Shown here: positions 1 through 8,768 of the stretch, one piece after another
How positions within the stretch are numbered: the stretch's first letter is position 1
How the letters are laid out: the number at the start of each line of letters is the position of its first letter
Source of the DNA: Dermatobacter hominis
Lineage (GTDB): Bacteria > Actinomycetota > Acidimicrobiia > Acidimicrobiales > Microtrichaceae
DNA: 64,000 nucleotides
Assembly (NCBI RefSeq): GCF_020715685.1
Contig: NZ_CP085840.1
Location: 1,736,001 to 1,800,000 of the forward strand
Reading direction: 5' to 3'
Made by a program: the position numbers and the translations under genes
Notes under the pieces: model-generated
The model's input: the letters and a program-made list of their open reading frames with translations, nothing else
The model's database searches: none
Told to the model about the DNA's origin: nothing

Positions 1-317
1 TCGCTGAACGTGCCGACGTGGACCTCGTGGATCACGGCGCGGCGGAGGTCCCGCCCGGTCCACGACGTCGCCTCGGTCGGCGCCAGGTCCAGCACCGCGG
101 AGGGGCCCAGCGCGCCGTCGGGCTGGCGTCGCGACCGCGGGTCCGGGACCTCGTCGCCGTCGACGACGAAGCGGTACCGGTCGCCGTCCTCGGCCTCCAC
201 CGCGGCTCGCCACCACTCCCCGTCCCGGCGGCACGCCACGTCCTCGCCGCCGATGCGCACCGAGACCGCGGATGCCGCCGGCGCCCAGAGGCGCAGCTCG
301 CGGACCTCGCGGCTCAT
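1..317 (-). CDS. treZ: Malto-oligosyltrehalose trehalohydrolase TreZ, N-terminal fragment
   Basis: About the first 105 codons are present; the gene runs off the left edge. TreZ hydrolyses the maltooligosyl-trehalose made by TreY and releases free trehalose in the cytoplasm. The visible part begins MSREVRELRLWAPAA, continues through an N-terminal beta-sandwich of the CBM48 type with a WWR segment, and reaches IHEVHVGTFS, the stretch that opens the GH13 barrel in this family. The ATG at 317 overlaps the treY stop codon (ATGA), so the three genes treX, treY and treZ are coupled. The name rests on this fragment and on the two intact neighbours; the catalytic residues lie outside the window. Confidence 0.88.
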   Translation of the reverse strand, partial: MSREVRELRLWAPAASAVSVRIGGEDVACRRDGEWWRAAVEAEDGDRYRFVVDGDEVPDPRSRRQPDGALGPSAVLDLAPTEATSWTGRDLRRAVIHEVHVGTFS

Positions 318-2956
318 GCCGGCTCCAGCAGGGCGACGGGCTGGTCGCCGGCCAGGTCGCCGAGGCTGACGTGTCCACGGTGCGGTCCGGAGCCGACCGC
401 GCCGACGACGGGCCGCCAGGCCCCCGGCGGCAGGGTCAGCCCCGCACCGGCCGGCAGCGTCGGGCACGCCCCGGTGGCGGCGACCACGACGGCGGCGCCG
501 GGACGGACGAACGCGAGCACCCCGTCGACGCCCTCGGCGTGCAACGGCTCGTAGGACCGCGGCTGGACGAGCGCACCGGCGTGCCGGGCCCGCACTCGCA
601 GCGCGGCCTGCACCAGCCGCGCCTTGCGGGACGAGAGGTCGTCGCCCACCGGTCCCGAGAGGGACGCGCGCAGCGCGCCGAGATCGGGCGGGACGCGGTT
701 GTCCGGATCGACCAGCCGGAGCAGCTCCACCTCGCTCCCCCAGTAGAGGTCGGGGACGCCGGGGGCCATCAGCTGCACCAGCTTCTGCCCGAGCGAGATC
801 GCGTCGGCGTCGGGGCCGAGCTCGGCGACCAGGTCGGCGACCTCGTGCAGGAACACCGTGTCGGCCAGCACTGCCGTGGCGTGGTCGAGCACGGCGGACT
901 CGACGGCGTCGTCGGGTCGCAGCCAGCTCGAGTCGACCTTTCCCTCCCGCAGCACCTTCACCAGGTGCTCGTGGAGCCGCTCGACGGTGAGGGGGTGCGC
1001 TGTCACGAGGGTCTGGTAGATCCACATCCGCGTCGCGGGCCTCGGGCCGTGATCGCCGACGAGGTGGTCGTGGCGGCGGAACCAGCCGCGGACCACCTCG
1101 GCCCAGCGGTCCGCCCGACCGGTGAGCGCGGCGGCCCGGGCCCGCACGTCCTCGCTGCGCTTCGAGTCGTGGGTCGACAGCCCGGTCATCGTCGCCGGCC
1201 AGCGCGCCGCGAGCGCCGACATGTGCTCGTGGAACGCCGACGCGTCGAGCGGTCCGGCCTCGGGGCGGGCGCCGACCTCGTTGCGGGCGATCAGGCGCAC
1301 GTCCCGGTACCAGGCCGTGTCCTCCTTGCCCTTCGCCATGGTCGGGCCGCTCAGCTGCTCGACCCGCGTCCGGAGGCGCTCCGCCAGCGGATCCACCACG
1401 GCCGCGTCGCCGGCGAGGGGGGCTCGGCACAGCACCGCCCCGAGCAGGTCGACCACCTCGGGGTCGAGGTCGGGGCGGCGGGTCCGCACGTCGCCCAGCA
1501 TGCGGGCGAGCACGTCGAGGTCGGCCGCGGAGGGCGGGCCCTCGGCGGAGTAGGTCCGATAGACGTCGAGCGCGGCCGCCGCCTCGCGCAGCACCTCGTG
1601 CAGCTCGTGGCGGGTGACGTCGCGCAGCCGTCGTTGCGTCTCGCACAGCTGGAGGAACACGTCGGTCACGCGGTTCAGGTCCGCGGCGAGCACGTCGCGG
1701 AGCACCTCGAGCTTGCAGTCGTGGACCAGCTCCTCGATGGTCGGCGCCGCGCCGACGAGCTCGTCGCGCACCTCCGACATCCGCCCGAGGCCGCGCTCGT
1801 CGAGGAACAGCCGCGCCACGAGCTCGGCCACGTCGTAGCCGGTGGTGCCGTCGACGGCCCACTCCGGCAGCCGCTCGTCGGCCTCCAGGATCTTCTCGGC
1901 CACCGTCCAGCGCCCGCCCGACAGGTCGGAGAGCCGGGAGAAGTAGCCGCCCGGCCGGGCCAGGCCGTCGGGGTGGTCGACGCGCAGCCCGTCGACGAGG
2001 TCCTCCTCGATCCAGGTCCGCACGGCCTGGTGCGTGAGGTCGAACACCTCGGGCCGGTCGACCCGCACGCCGATCAGCCCGTTGATGTCGAAGAACCGCC
2101 GGTAGCCCAGATCGTGGCTGGCGGCCTTCCAGTTGGCCAGGCGGTAGTGCTGCTGGCCGAGCAGCTGGTCGAGCGCCTCGATGTCCGCCGTGACGTCGGC
2201 CAGCGCGGCGGCGATGGCCCCGCCGAGCGCCGCCGAGCCGTCGAGCCGCTCGGCGAGCAGCTCGTCGAGGGCGTCGACCTCGGTCGCTCGTGCCTCGGCG
2301 TCGAGGTCGACGGTGCGGGCGAGGTCCCGGGCGACGAGGCGCAGGACGTCGTCATCGAGCGCCTCCGCCGCCGCGGCGACGATCGGGGCGGTCGTCGAGG
2401 GCTCGAGCGGCAGCTCGAGGTCGCCGTGGCGCACGACCACCTCGTGGCCGGTCCGGTCGAGGACCAGGCCGCCCGACTCCAGCACGCGGCCGTAGTGATC
2501 GGGCAGGACGGGCAGGAGCACCGAGCCGCGGATGCGACGTTCGGGGTGGTCCCAGTCGATGTCGAACATGCGGGCCCAGCGGCTCGCGGGACCGTGGCGG
2601 AGCACGTCGCGCCACCAGCGGTCGTTCACCGGGTCGAGCGCCATGTGGTTCGGGACGATGTCGACGACGAGCCCCATGCCGCGCGACCGGGCGGCGTGGG
2701 CCAGGCGCCGGAAGGCGTCGTCACCGCCGATCGCCGGGTCCACCCGGGTCGGGTCGACCACGTCGTAGCCGTGGGTGCTGCCCGGCGTGGCGGCCAGCAC
2801 GGGCGACAGGTACAGGTGGCTGGCGCCGAGCGATCGGGCGTGGTCGAGCCATCCGTCCTCGGCGACCCCGTCGAGGGTGAGCCCGTCGCGGAGCTGGATG
2901 CGGTAGGTGGCGGTGGGGACCACGCGGCCGTCGACCGACGGCCTCGGCGGGCTCAC
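314..2956 (-). CDS. treY: Malto-oligosyltrehalose synthase TreY
   Basis: This 880-residue GH13 enzyme converts the reducing-end glucose of a maltodextrin into a terminal trehalose unit, the first committed step of the TreYZ route from glycogen. Visible family motifs, in order, are VDIVPNHMALD (about residue 100), GLRVDHPDGL with the nucleophile Asp (about 326), VAEKILEADERLPEW with the acid/base Glu (about 360), TGLSTHDSKRSEDVRAR, and near the C terminus GVPDLYWGSEVELLRLVDPDNR, which is typical of TreY. The length is slightly over the family norm. The GTG start lies 4 bases after the treX stop, and the end overlaps treZ, so this is the middle gene of the operon. Confidence 0.95.
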   Translation of the reverse strand: MSPPRPSVDGRVVPTATYRIQLRDGLTLDGVAEDGWLDHARSLGASHLYLSPVLAATPGSTHGYDVVDPTRVDPAIGGDDAFRRLAHAARSRGMGLVVDIVPNHMALDPVNDRWWRDVLRHGPASRWARMFDIDWDHPERRIRGSVLLPVLPDHYGRVLESGGLVLDRTGHEVVVRHGDLELPLEPSTTAPIVAAAAEALDDDVLRLVARDLARTVDLDAEARATEVDALDELLAERLDGSAALGGAIAAALADVTADIEALDQLLGQQHYRLANWKAASHDLGYRRFFDINGLIGVRVDRPEVFDLTHQAVRTWIEEDLVDGLRVDHPDGLARPGGYFSRLSDLSGGRWTVAEKILEADERLPEWAVDGTTGYDVAELVARLFLDERGLGRMSEVRDELVGAAPTIEELVHDCKLEVLRDVLAADLNRVTDVFLQLCETQRRLRDVTRHELHEVLREAAAALDVYRTYSAEGPPSAADLDVLARMLGDVRTRRPDLDPEVVDLLGAVLCRAPLAGDAAVVDPLAERLRTRVEQLSGPTMAKGKEDTAWYRDVRLIARNEVGARPEAGPLDASAFHEHMSALAARWPATMTGLSTHDSKRSEDVRARAAALTGRADRWAEVVRGWFRRHDHLVGDHGPRPATRMWIYQTLVTAHPLTVERLHEHLVKVLREGKVDSSWLRPDDAVESAVLDHATAVLADTVFLHEVADLVAELGPDADAISLGQKLVQLMAPGVPDLYWGSEVELLRLVDPDNRVPPDLGALRASLSGPVGDDLSSRKARLVQAALRVRARHAGALVQPRSYEPLHAEGVDGVLAFVRPGAAVVVAATGACPTLPAGAGLTLPPGAWRPVVGAVGSGPHRGHVSLGDLAGDQPVALLEPA

Positions 2957-2960
2957 CGGC

Positions 2961-5087
2961 TCACTCCCCGTCCCGGTCGATCCGCAGGACCACGATCGAG
3001 CGGGGGGCGACGACGACGCGCTGCGAGCGGATCGCCCGGGGTTGGACCGACGCCGCCCTGGTGTCGATGACCCGCACGTGGCGGGCGCCCTCCTCCTGCG
3101 GCAGCGTCCAGCGGATCGTGCCGTGGTGGGCGTTGAACAGCACGAGGAACGAGTCGTCCACGACCCGCTCGCCCCGCGGCCCCGGGTCGGTGATCGCCCC
3201 GCCGTCGAGGCGGATCCCGACGGCTCGGGAGAAGCCCGCCGTCCAGTCCTCGTCGGTCATCTCGGTGCCGTCGGGCCGGAACCACACCAGGTCCCGGGTG
3301 GGCCCCTCGCCGCCGCGGATGTCGCGGCCGGTGAACCACCGCCGCCGGTGGAACACCGGGTGGAGGCGGCGGAACGCGATCGCCTGGCGGGTGAACTCGA
3401 GCAGCTCGCCGTTGGCCTCGAGCGAGTCCCAGTCGAGCCACGTCAGCTCGCTGTCCTGGCAGTAGGCGTTGTTGTTGCCCTGCTGGGTCCGGCCGATCTC
3501 GTCGCCGGCCAGCACCATGGGGACGCCCTGCGACAGGAGCAGCGTCAACAGGAGGTTGCGCTGCTGGCGCGCCCGCAGCTCCAGCACGCCCTCGTCGTCG
3601 GTGGGGCCCTCGACGCCGCAGTTCCAGGAGCGGTTGTGCGACTCGCCGTCGCGGTTCTCCTCGCCGTTGGCCTCGTTGTGCTTCTGGTCGTAGCTGACGA
3701 GGTCGGCCAGCGTGAACCCGTCGTGGGCCGTCACGAAGTTGATGCTGGAGGCGGGGCTCGAGTCGCCGGCGTAGAGGTCGGAGCTGCCGGTGAGCCGGCC
3801 GGCGAACTCGGCCAGCGTGGCCGGCTCGCCCCGCCAGTAGTCGCGGACGGTGTCGCGGTAGCGGCCGTTCCACTCCGACCACAGCGGCGGGAAGTTGCCG
3901 ACCTGGTAGCCGCCGTCGCCGACGTCCCACGGCTCGGCGATCAGCTTCACGCAACCGATCACCGGGTCCTGCTGGATGAGGTCGAAGAACGGGCCGAGCC
4001 GGTCGACCTCGTGGAGGCCGCGGGCCAGCGCGGACGCGAGGTCGAACCGGAACCCGTCGACGTGCATCTCCTCGACCCAGTACCGGAGGCTGTCCATCAC
4101 GAGCTGCAGCGTGTTCGGGTGCCGCATGTTCAGCGTGTTGCCGGTGCCGGTGTAGTCCATGTAGTAGCGGGCGTCGTCGGTGAGGCGGTAGTACGCGCCG
4201 TTGTCGATGCCACGGAACGACAGGGTGGGCCCCTGGTGGTTCCCCTCGGCCGTGTGGTTGTAGACGACGTCGAGGATCACCTCGATCCCGGCCGCGTGCA
4301 ACGAGCGGACCATGTGCTTGAACTCGCCGACCGGGTCGGGTCCGGCGGCGTACTCGTGGTGGGGGGCGAAGAACCCGATCGAGTTGTAGCCCCAGTAGTT
4401 GCGCAGCCCCCGCTCGACGAGGTGGGCGTCGTGGAGGAACTCGTGCACCGGCTGGAGCTCGACCGCGGTGACGCCGAGGCCGACGAGGTAGTCGATCACC
4501 GCCGGGTGGGCGAGCCCGGCGTAGGTGCCGCGCTCGTGCGCCGGCACGGCGGGGTGGCGGGCGGTCATGCCCTTGACGTGCAGCTCGTAGATGACCGTCT
4601 CGTGCAGCGGGCGGTCCGGCCGGTGGTCGTTCCCCCAGTCGAAGTGCGGGCTGGACACGACCGACCGGGGCACGAACGGGGCGCTGTCCGACGGCTCCGG
4701 CTCGTCGGGTGCGTCGAACTGGTAGGCGAAGCACGCCTGGGACCAGTCGGTGGTCCCCGTGATCACGCGGGCGTACGGGTCGAGCAGCAGCTTGGCCGGG
4801 TTGTGCCAGAGACCGTCGGCGGGCGACCACGGGCCGTGGACCCGGTAGCCGTAGGCGGTGCCGGACCCCACCTCGGGGAGGTAGGTGTGCCAGCAGTGGG
4901 CGTCGACCTCGGTGAGCTCGCGCCGGTGCTCCTTGCCGTCCTCGTCGAAGGTGCACAGCTCCACCGCCTCCGCGGTCGAGCTGAACAGCGAGAAGTTGGT
5001 CCCGAACCCGTCGGGCGTGGCGCCGAGCGGCAGGGCGCGCCCCGGCCAGGCCGCTCCGTCCGTCTCGAGCTGTGCTGCGCCGTCCAC
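2961..5087 (-). CDS. treX: Glycogen debranching enzyme TreX/GlgX
   Basis: This 708-residue GH13 isoamylase-type enzyme removes alpha-1,6 branches from glycogen and supplies linear maltodextrins to TreY. It has an N-terminal CBM48 sandwich (GFGTNFSLFSS), then VILDVVYNHTAEGN, GFRFDLASALARG with the nucleophile Asp (about residue 348), LIAEPWDVG with the acid Glu (about 384) and FVTAHDGFTLADL with the transition-state Asp. A GTG start is chosen because GGAGGT stands 5 bases upstream. It is the first gene of the treXYZ operon. A stress-type promoter box (5124-5150) lies about 36 bases upstream, which suggests that trehalose synthesis is induced under stress. Confidence 0.94.
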   Translation of the reverse strand: MDGAAQLETDGAAWPGRALPLGATPDGFGTNFSLFSSTAEAVELCTFDEDGKEHRRELTEVDAHCWHTYLPEVGSGTAYGYRVHGPWSPADGLWHNPAKLLLDPYARVITGTTDWSQACFAYQFDAPDEPEPSDSAPFVPRSVVSSPHFDWGNDHRPDRPLHETVIYELHVKGMTARHPAVPAHERGTYAGLAHPAVIDYLVGLGVTAVELQPVHEFLHDAHLVERGLRNYWGYNSIGFFAPHHEYAAGPDPVGEFKHMVRSLHAAGIEVILDVVYNHTAEGNHQGPTLSFRGIDNGAYYRLTDDARYYMDYTGTGNTLNMRHPNTLQLVMDSLRYWVEEMHVDGFRFDLASALARGLHEVDRLGPFFDLIQQDPVIGCVKLIAEPWDVGDGGYQVGNFPPLWSEWNGRYRDTVRDYWRGEPATLAEFAGRLTGSSDLYAGDSSPASSINFVTAHDGFTLADLVSYDQKHNEANGEENRDGESHNRSWNCGVEGPTDDEGVLELRARQQRNLLLTLLLSQGVPMVLAGDEIGRTQQGNNNAYCQDSELTWLDWDSLEANGELLEFTRQAIAFRRLHPVFHRRRWFTGRDIRGGEGPTRDLVWFRPDGTEMTDEDWTAGFSRAVGIRLDGGAITDPGPRGERVVDDSFLVLFNAHHGTIRWTLPQEEGARHVRVIDTRAASVQPRAIRSQRVVVAPRSIVVLRIDRDGE

Positions 5088-5123
5088 CCGACCTCCGTTC
5101 CGCGATCTGCGTGAGGCCTGTCC

Positions 5124-5150
5124 GTACCCCGGTGCTGCGCCGTCAGACGG
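5124..5150 (-). promoter_or_regulatory. SigB/F-type promoter of treXYZ
   Basis: On the minus strand CCGTCTG is followed after 14 bases by GGGTAC, and treX starts 36 bases downstream behind its own ribosome binding site. The same CCGTCTG element precedes the boxes at 32104 and 42801. The -10 ends in C rather than G. Confidence 0.45.
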
Positions 5151-5214
5151 CGCCCTCCGTCACCCGGCGCCTCGCCCGCCGCAGTGGTCGGGGACGGGGA
5201 CGAGCCGCAGCGAG

Positions 5215-5220
5215 GGGTAG
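5215..5220 (+). promoter_or_regulatory. GGGTAG box before the alkyltransferase-like gene
   Basis: GGGTAG ends 11 bases before the ATG at 5232, the spacing seen in the near-leaderless genes of this window. No recognisable -35 element stands at the usual distance. The following AGGAAG could also serve as a ribosome binding site, so the assignment is tentative. Confidence 0.35.
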
Positions 5221-5231
5221 GAAGCCGGTGC

Positions 5232-5588
5232 ATGGCGACGATCCACGCGGCCCCCGGGCCGGAGCCCGGGCCGACCGCCCTGCCACCGGGCGCGGCGCCC
5301 TGGCCCGACGACCACGAGCCGACCGCGTTCCAGCTCGCGGTGGTCGAGCTGGTGTCCGGGCTGGCCGAGGGCGAGCTGATGACCTACGGCGAGGTGGCCG
5401 ACGAGCTCGGACGGCCCGGCGCCGGTCAGGCCGTGGCCAACGTGCTGCGCGGCGTCCCCGACCTGCCGTGGTGGCGGGTGGTCCCCGCCGAGGGCCGGCT
5501 GTACCGCACGCACGCCCCGGTCCAGGCCCCGCTGCTGCGGGCCGAGGGCCACACCGTCGACGAGCACCGACGGGTCCACCCCCGCTGA
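5232..5588 (+). CDS. Alkyltransferase-like (ATL) DNA-binding protein, MGMT family
   Basis: This 118-residue protein has the DNA-binding half of O6-alkylguanine-DNA alkyltransferase: FQLAVVELVSGL, LMTYGEVADELG (winged helix) and QAVANVLRG (Arg-finger helix). Where MGMT has the acceptor cysteine in PCHR, this protein reads PWWRVV. Replacement of Cys by Trp is the hallmark of ATL proteins such as E. coli YbaZ, which flag alkylated bases for nucleotide excision repair instead of removing the alkyl group. The ATG at 5232 is chosen because a stress-type box lies 11 bases upstream; an in-frame GTG at 5184 would add 16 residues of low-complexity sequence. It is divergent from treX and precedes other stress genes. 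Confidence 0.82.
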   Translation: MATIHAAPGPEPGPTALPPGAAPWPDDHEPTAFQLAVVELVSGLAEGELMTYGEVADELGRPGAGQAVANVLRGVPDLPWWRVVPAEGRLYRTHAPVQAPLLRAEGHTVDEHRRVHPR

Positions 5589-5644
5589 GCGGCCCGTCGC
5601 CCGACACAGGATCCGCGGCGCGGATGGCCGGCAGGGCGGTGGCC

Positions 5645-5650
5645 GGGTAG
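5645..5650 (+). promoter_or_regulatory. GGGTAG box before the zinc-ribbon gene
   Basis: GGGTAG ends 10 bases before the ATG at 5661, so a transcript from it would have almost no leader. The -35 region is not recognisable. The run GGGGG after the box could also act as a ribosome binding site. Confidence 0.35.
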
Positions 5651-5660
5651 GGGGATCGAC

Positions 5661-6023
5661 ATGGCCGACCGTGAGCGCTCGCTGGACCCCGCCAACCCGA
5701 CCGACACGCCGCTCGGCGAGGTCGTCGACGACCTCGGGGACGAGGGCTTCGAGGGCCAGTTCCGCAGCGAGGGCGGTGCCCGCATCCGCTGCCTCACCTG
5801 CGACAGCACCTTCGAGGCGTCGACGGTCGTCGCCGACGACGTCACCCGCCTCGAGGGAGTGTCGGATCCCGCGGACATGACGATGGTCGTGCCGGTGACG
5901 TGCCCGACGTGCTCGACCGCCGGCACCCTCGTGCTCGGCTACGGGCCCGATGCGTCGGCCGAGGACGCCGACGTCGTGCGCGCCGTGTCGCGCCGCCCGT
6001 CCGGGGCCGGTCCCGACACCTGA
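5661..6023 (+). CDS. Small protein with a CxxC...CxxC zinc-ribbon
   Basis: This 120-residue acidic protein contains IRCLTCDSTFEAS (about residues 42-54) and VTCPTCSTAGTLVLGYGP (about 80-97). The two CxxC knuckles, 30-40 residues apart, suggest one zinc ribbon. The N terminus is polar and includes EVVDDLGDEGFEGQF. No enzymatic motif is visible and I do not recognise a named family. It sits between the ATL gene and the catalase, each with its own GGGTAG box, so a stress-related role is inferred from context only. Confidence 0.7.
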   Translation: MADRERSLDPANPTDTPLGEVVDDLGDEGFEGQFRSEGGARIRCLTCDSTFEASTVVADDVTRLEGVSDPADMTMVVPVTCPTCSTAGTLVLGYGPDASAEDADVVRAVSRRPSGAGPDT

Positions 6024-6110
6024 CGTCCCCCGCTCGAACCGACCCGTGGCGCGGCGAGGGACGACGGGCGCGCCATCCCCCGAACAGGTCGTGCTGATCA
6101 CGCGATCGCC

Positions 6111-6116
6111 GGGTAG
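6111..6116 (+). promoter_or_regulatory. SigB/F-type box of the catalase gene
   Basis: GGGTAG ends 9 bases before the catalase ATG at 6126. A GTGCT element 15 bases upstream is a poor -35 match. The spacing to the start codon is the same as in eight other genes of the window and implies a leaderless or near-leaderless mRNA. Confidence 0.45.
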
Positions 6117-6125
6117 GGCCGACCC

Positions 6126-8420
6126 ATGCCCAGCACACCTCGACGCAACGGTTCCGCGACCAGCAAGAAGAACGCCGCGGCGAAGAAGGCGCCCGCGAAG
6201 CGGCCCACCGCCAAGAAGGCTGCGACCAGCGCACCGCCGGCCCGGAAGGCCGGCGCGCCCGCCGCGGGCGCCCGCACGGCGTCGACGCCCCGAGCGGTCG
6301 AGCAGGGCCGGGCGGCGTCGAAGCAGCAGACCGCCAAGAAGCGGGCGGCGAAGAAGTCCGCGCCGCGCAAGGCGGCGGCGGTCGAGGGCGCGGCGAGGGG
6401 CCGGATCGAAGGCCGCTCGGTGCAGCCCCCGGAGGGCACCCCGTCGGCGGCCAACTTCCGTCCGCCGTGGGCCCAGGCCGGCGACCGGCTCACCACCGCG
6501 CAGGGCCTCCGCGTCGACGACAGCGACAACAGCCTCACCGTCGCCGAGCGGGGCCCGACGCTGCTCGAGGACCACCACCTGCGGGAGAAGATCACCCACT
6601 TCGACCACGAGCGCATCCCCGAGCGGGTGGTGCACGCCCGCGGCGCCGGCGCGCACGGGACGTTCGAGTGCACCGACGGCCTCGACGACGTGTGCGCCGC
6701 GGCGTTCCTCCGGTCGGGCGCCGTGACCCCGGTGTTCACGCGCTTCTCGACCGTCATCGGGTCGAGGGGCTCCGCGGACACGGTCCGCGACGTCCGTGGC
6801 TTCGCGACGAAGTTCTACACGGAGCAGGGCAACTTCGATCTGGTCGGCAACAACATCCCCGTCTTCTTCATCCAGGACGGCATCAAGTTCCCCGACCTCA
6901 TCCACGCCGCCAAGCCCGAACCCGACATGGAGATCCCGCAGGCCCAGACCGCGCACGACACGTTCTGGGACTTCGTGTCGCTGCAGCCGGAGTCGACCCA
7001 CATGCTGATGTGGGCGATGTCGGACCGGGCCATCCCCCGCTCGTACGCCACGATGGAGGGGTTCGGCGTCCACACGTTCCGCCTCGTCGCCGCGGACGGC
7101 TCGACCACACTCTGCAAGTGGCACTGGAAGCCGGTGGCGGGCGTGCACGGGCTCGTGTGGGAGGAGGCGCAGAAGATCGCGGGCGTCGACCCCGACTTCC
7201 ACCGCCGTGACCTCTACGACCGCATCAACTCGGGCAACGCGCCGCGCTGGGAGCTCGGCGTCCAGCTGATGCCCGACACCCCCGACCAGACGTTCGAGGG
7301 GATCGACCTCCTCGACTCCACGAAGATCGTCCCCGAGGAGCTGTGCCCGGTCCGGACCGTGGGGACGCTGACGCTGCACACGCCTCCGGCCAACTTCTTC
7401 GAAGAGACCGAGCAGATCGCCTTCCACCCCGGTCACCTCGTCCCGGGCATCGATCTCGTCGACGACCCGCTGCTGCACGCCCGGCTGTTCTCCTACCTCG
7501 ACACGCAGCTGACCCGGCTCGGCGGCCCCAACTTCGCCCAGATCCCGATCAACCGCCCGCTCGCCTCCGTGAACGACGACCACCGGGACGGCTTCATGCA
7601 GCAGGCGGTGCACGAGGGGATCGCCCCGTACGTGCCCAACAGCCTCGGCGGCGGGTGCCCGTTCGCGTCGCCCGAGACCGCGTACGTCCACCGGCCGCAG
7701 CCGGTCGAGGGCACCAAGCGCCGGGTCCGGCCGCAGAGCTTCGACGACCACTACAGCCAGGCGACGATGTTCTTCGCCTCCCTGACGCCCGACGAGCAGG
7801 AGCACCTCATCGGTGCCTTCCGGTTCGAGCTCGGCAAGTGCACCAACGTCGAGGTCGTCAGCCGCATGGTCGGCAACCTCGCCCACGTCGACGCCGAGCT
7901 CTGCGCCCAGGTGGCGGTCCACCTCGGCATCCCCGCGCCCACCTCCGACGCCGAGGCCGCGGCCATGACCTCTCCGGCGCTGTCGATGGCGCCGACCGGA
8001 CCGGGACCCGTCGACGGCCGCAAGGTGGCGGTGCTCGTCGGCGACGACACCGATCCGGCCGGGCTGGCCCCGCTGCAGGAGGCGGCCGACGCGCTCGGCG
8101 TCGAGGTCGTCGCGATCGGGCCCCGCTTCGGCGAGCTCGCCGGCGGCGCGACCGCGGACCGCACGCTGCACACCGCCGCGTCGGTCGAGTTCGACGGGGT
8201 GATCGTCGCGACCGCGGCCCACGAGGGGATCGCGTTCTTCACGCAGGAGGCGTACCGGCACCACAAGACCGTCGGCGCCGTCGGCACCGGGGACCTGGCA
8301 GCCTGCGCCATCGACCTCACCGCTCCCGGCGTGACGGGCGACGACCCCGACGACTTCCTCCAGGCGCTGGCGCTGCACCGGCACTGGGATCGCCCGACCC
8401 TCGGGTCACCCGGCGGCTGA
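6126..8420 (+). CDS. katE: Large-subunit (clade II) haem catalase with Lys/Ala-rich N-terminal tail
   Basis: This 764-residue catalase breaks down hydrogen peroxide. The core shows RVVHARGAGAHG with the distal His (about residue 170), FDLVGNNIPVFF with the active-site Asn (about 242) and RLFSYLDTQ with the proximal haem Tyr (about 457). A C-terminal flavodoxin/GATase-like domain (GRKVAVLVGDD, about 630 to the end) places it with the HPII/KatE type. The first ~95 residues are unusual: repeated AKKAPAK, TAKKAAT and TAKKRAAKKSAPRKAA blocks resemble histone H1 or mycobacterial HupB tails and could bind DNA (inference). The ATG lies 9 bases after GGGTAG. Confidence 0.95.
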   Translation: MPSTPRRNGSATSKKNAAAKKAPAKRPTAKKAATSAPPARKAGAPAAGARTASTPRAVEQGRAASKQQTAKKRAAKKSAPRKAAAVEGAARGRIEGRSVQPPEGTPSAANFRPPWAQAGDRLTTAQGLRVDDSDNSLTVAERGPTLLEDHHLREKITHFDHERIPERVVHARGAGAHGTFECTDGLDDVCAAAFLRSGAVTPVFTRFSTVIGSRGSADTVRDVRGFATKFYTEQGNFDLVGNNIPVFFIQDGIKFPDLIHAAKPEPDMEIPQAQTAHDTFWDFVSLQPESTHMLMWAMSDRAIPRSYATMEGFGVHTFRLVAADGSTTLCKWHWKPVAGVHGLVWEEAQKIAGVDPDFHRRDLYDRINSGNAPRWELGVQLMPDTPDQTFEGIDLLDSTKIVPEELCPVRTVGTLTLHTPPANFFEETEQIAFHPGHLVPGIDLVDDPLLHARLFSYLDTQLTRLGGPNFAQIPINRPLASVNDDHRDGFMQQAVHEGIAPYVPNSLGGGCPFASPETAYVHRPQPVEGTKRRVRPQSFDDHYSQATMFFASLTPDEQEHLIGAFRFELGKCTNVEVVSRMVGNLAHVDAELCAQVAVHLGIPAPTSDAEAAAMTSPALSMAPTGPGPVDGRKVAVLVGDDTDPAGLAPLQEAADALGVEVVAIGPRFGELAGGATADRTLHTAASVEFDGVIVATAAHEGIAFFTQEAYRHHKTVGAVGTGDLAACAIDLTAPGVTGDDPDDFLQALALHRHWDRPTLGSPGG

Positions 8421-8426
8421 GCGTCC

Positions 8427-8744
8427 GTGGCGGACCTCGGCATCCCCCCTGGCTGGACGGACCTCGGCCTCGTGCTCGTGCACCTCGAGCCCTCGTCGGT
8501 GACGATGGACTGCGTCGTCGCGGGGGTGCGGTCGATCCCTCCGGCCGACGCCACCGGCCCGGTGCGCGGCCACCCCGTGGCCGTCCGCATCCACGCCCCC
8601 GCCGACTCCGCCGCCCGCGACGAGCTCGAGACCTGGTTGCGCTCCGACCCGGCGGTCGCGCTGCTCACCGACCACGAGGGCTCCGTGCTCCTGCTCACGC
8701 TCGACGAGCGGATGATCGCCCTCGAGCTGGATCGGGGCGCCTGA
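8427..8744 (+). CDS. Hypothetical protein, 105 residues
   Basis: The GTG start lies 6 bases after the catalase stop, so it is probably co-transcribed. The protein is soluble, with DLGLVLVHLEPSSVTMDCVVAGVRSIPP, then AVRIHAPADSAARDELETWLRSD and SVLLLTLDERMIALELDRGA. The alternating strands and helix suggest a small alpha/beta fold. No cysteine pair, signal or membrane segment is seen and I do not recognise the family. It ends at a short repeat/hairpin shared with the convergent gmhB gene. Confidence 0.6.
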   Translation: MADLGIPPGWTDLGLVLVHLEPSSVTMDCVVAGVRSIPPADATGPVRGHPVAVRIHAPADSAARDELETWLRSDPAVALLTDHEGSVLLLTLDERMIALELDRGA

Positions 8745-8768
8745 CCGTTCAGGCTGACCGTTCAGGCC
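8743..8768. terminator. Tandem 13-bp repeat / hairpin between convergent genes
   Basis: CTGACCGTTCAGG occurs twice in direct succession. Each copy can fold as a CCTGA/TCAGG stem. The two copies hold the stop codons of the flanking convergent genes, so the duplication may act as a weak bidirectional terminator or may be a small tandem duplication. Confidence 0.4.

Noticed and set aside
272-3070. Long open frames on the plus strand opposite treY and treX
   Set aside because: They are antisense shadows typical of very GC-rich genes; the minus-strand products have full catalytic motifs.
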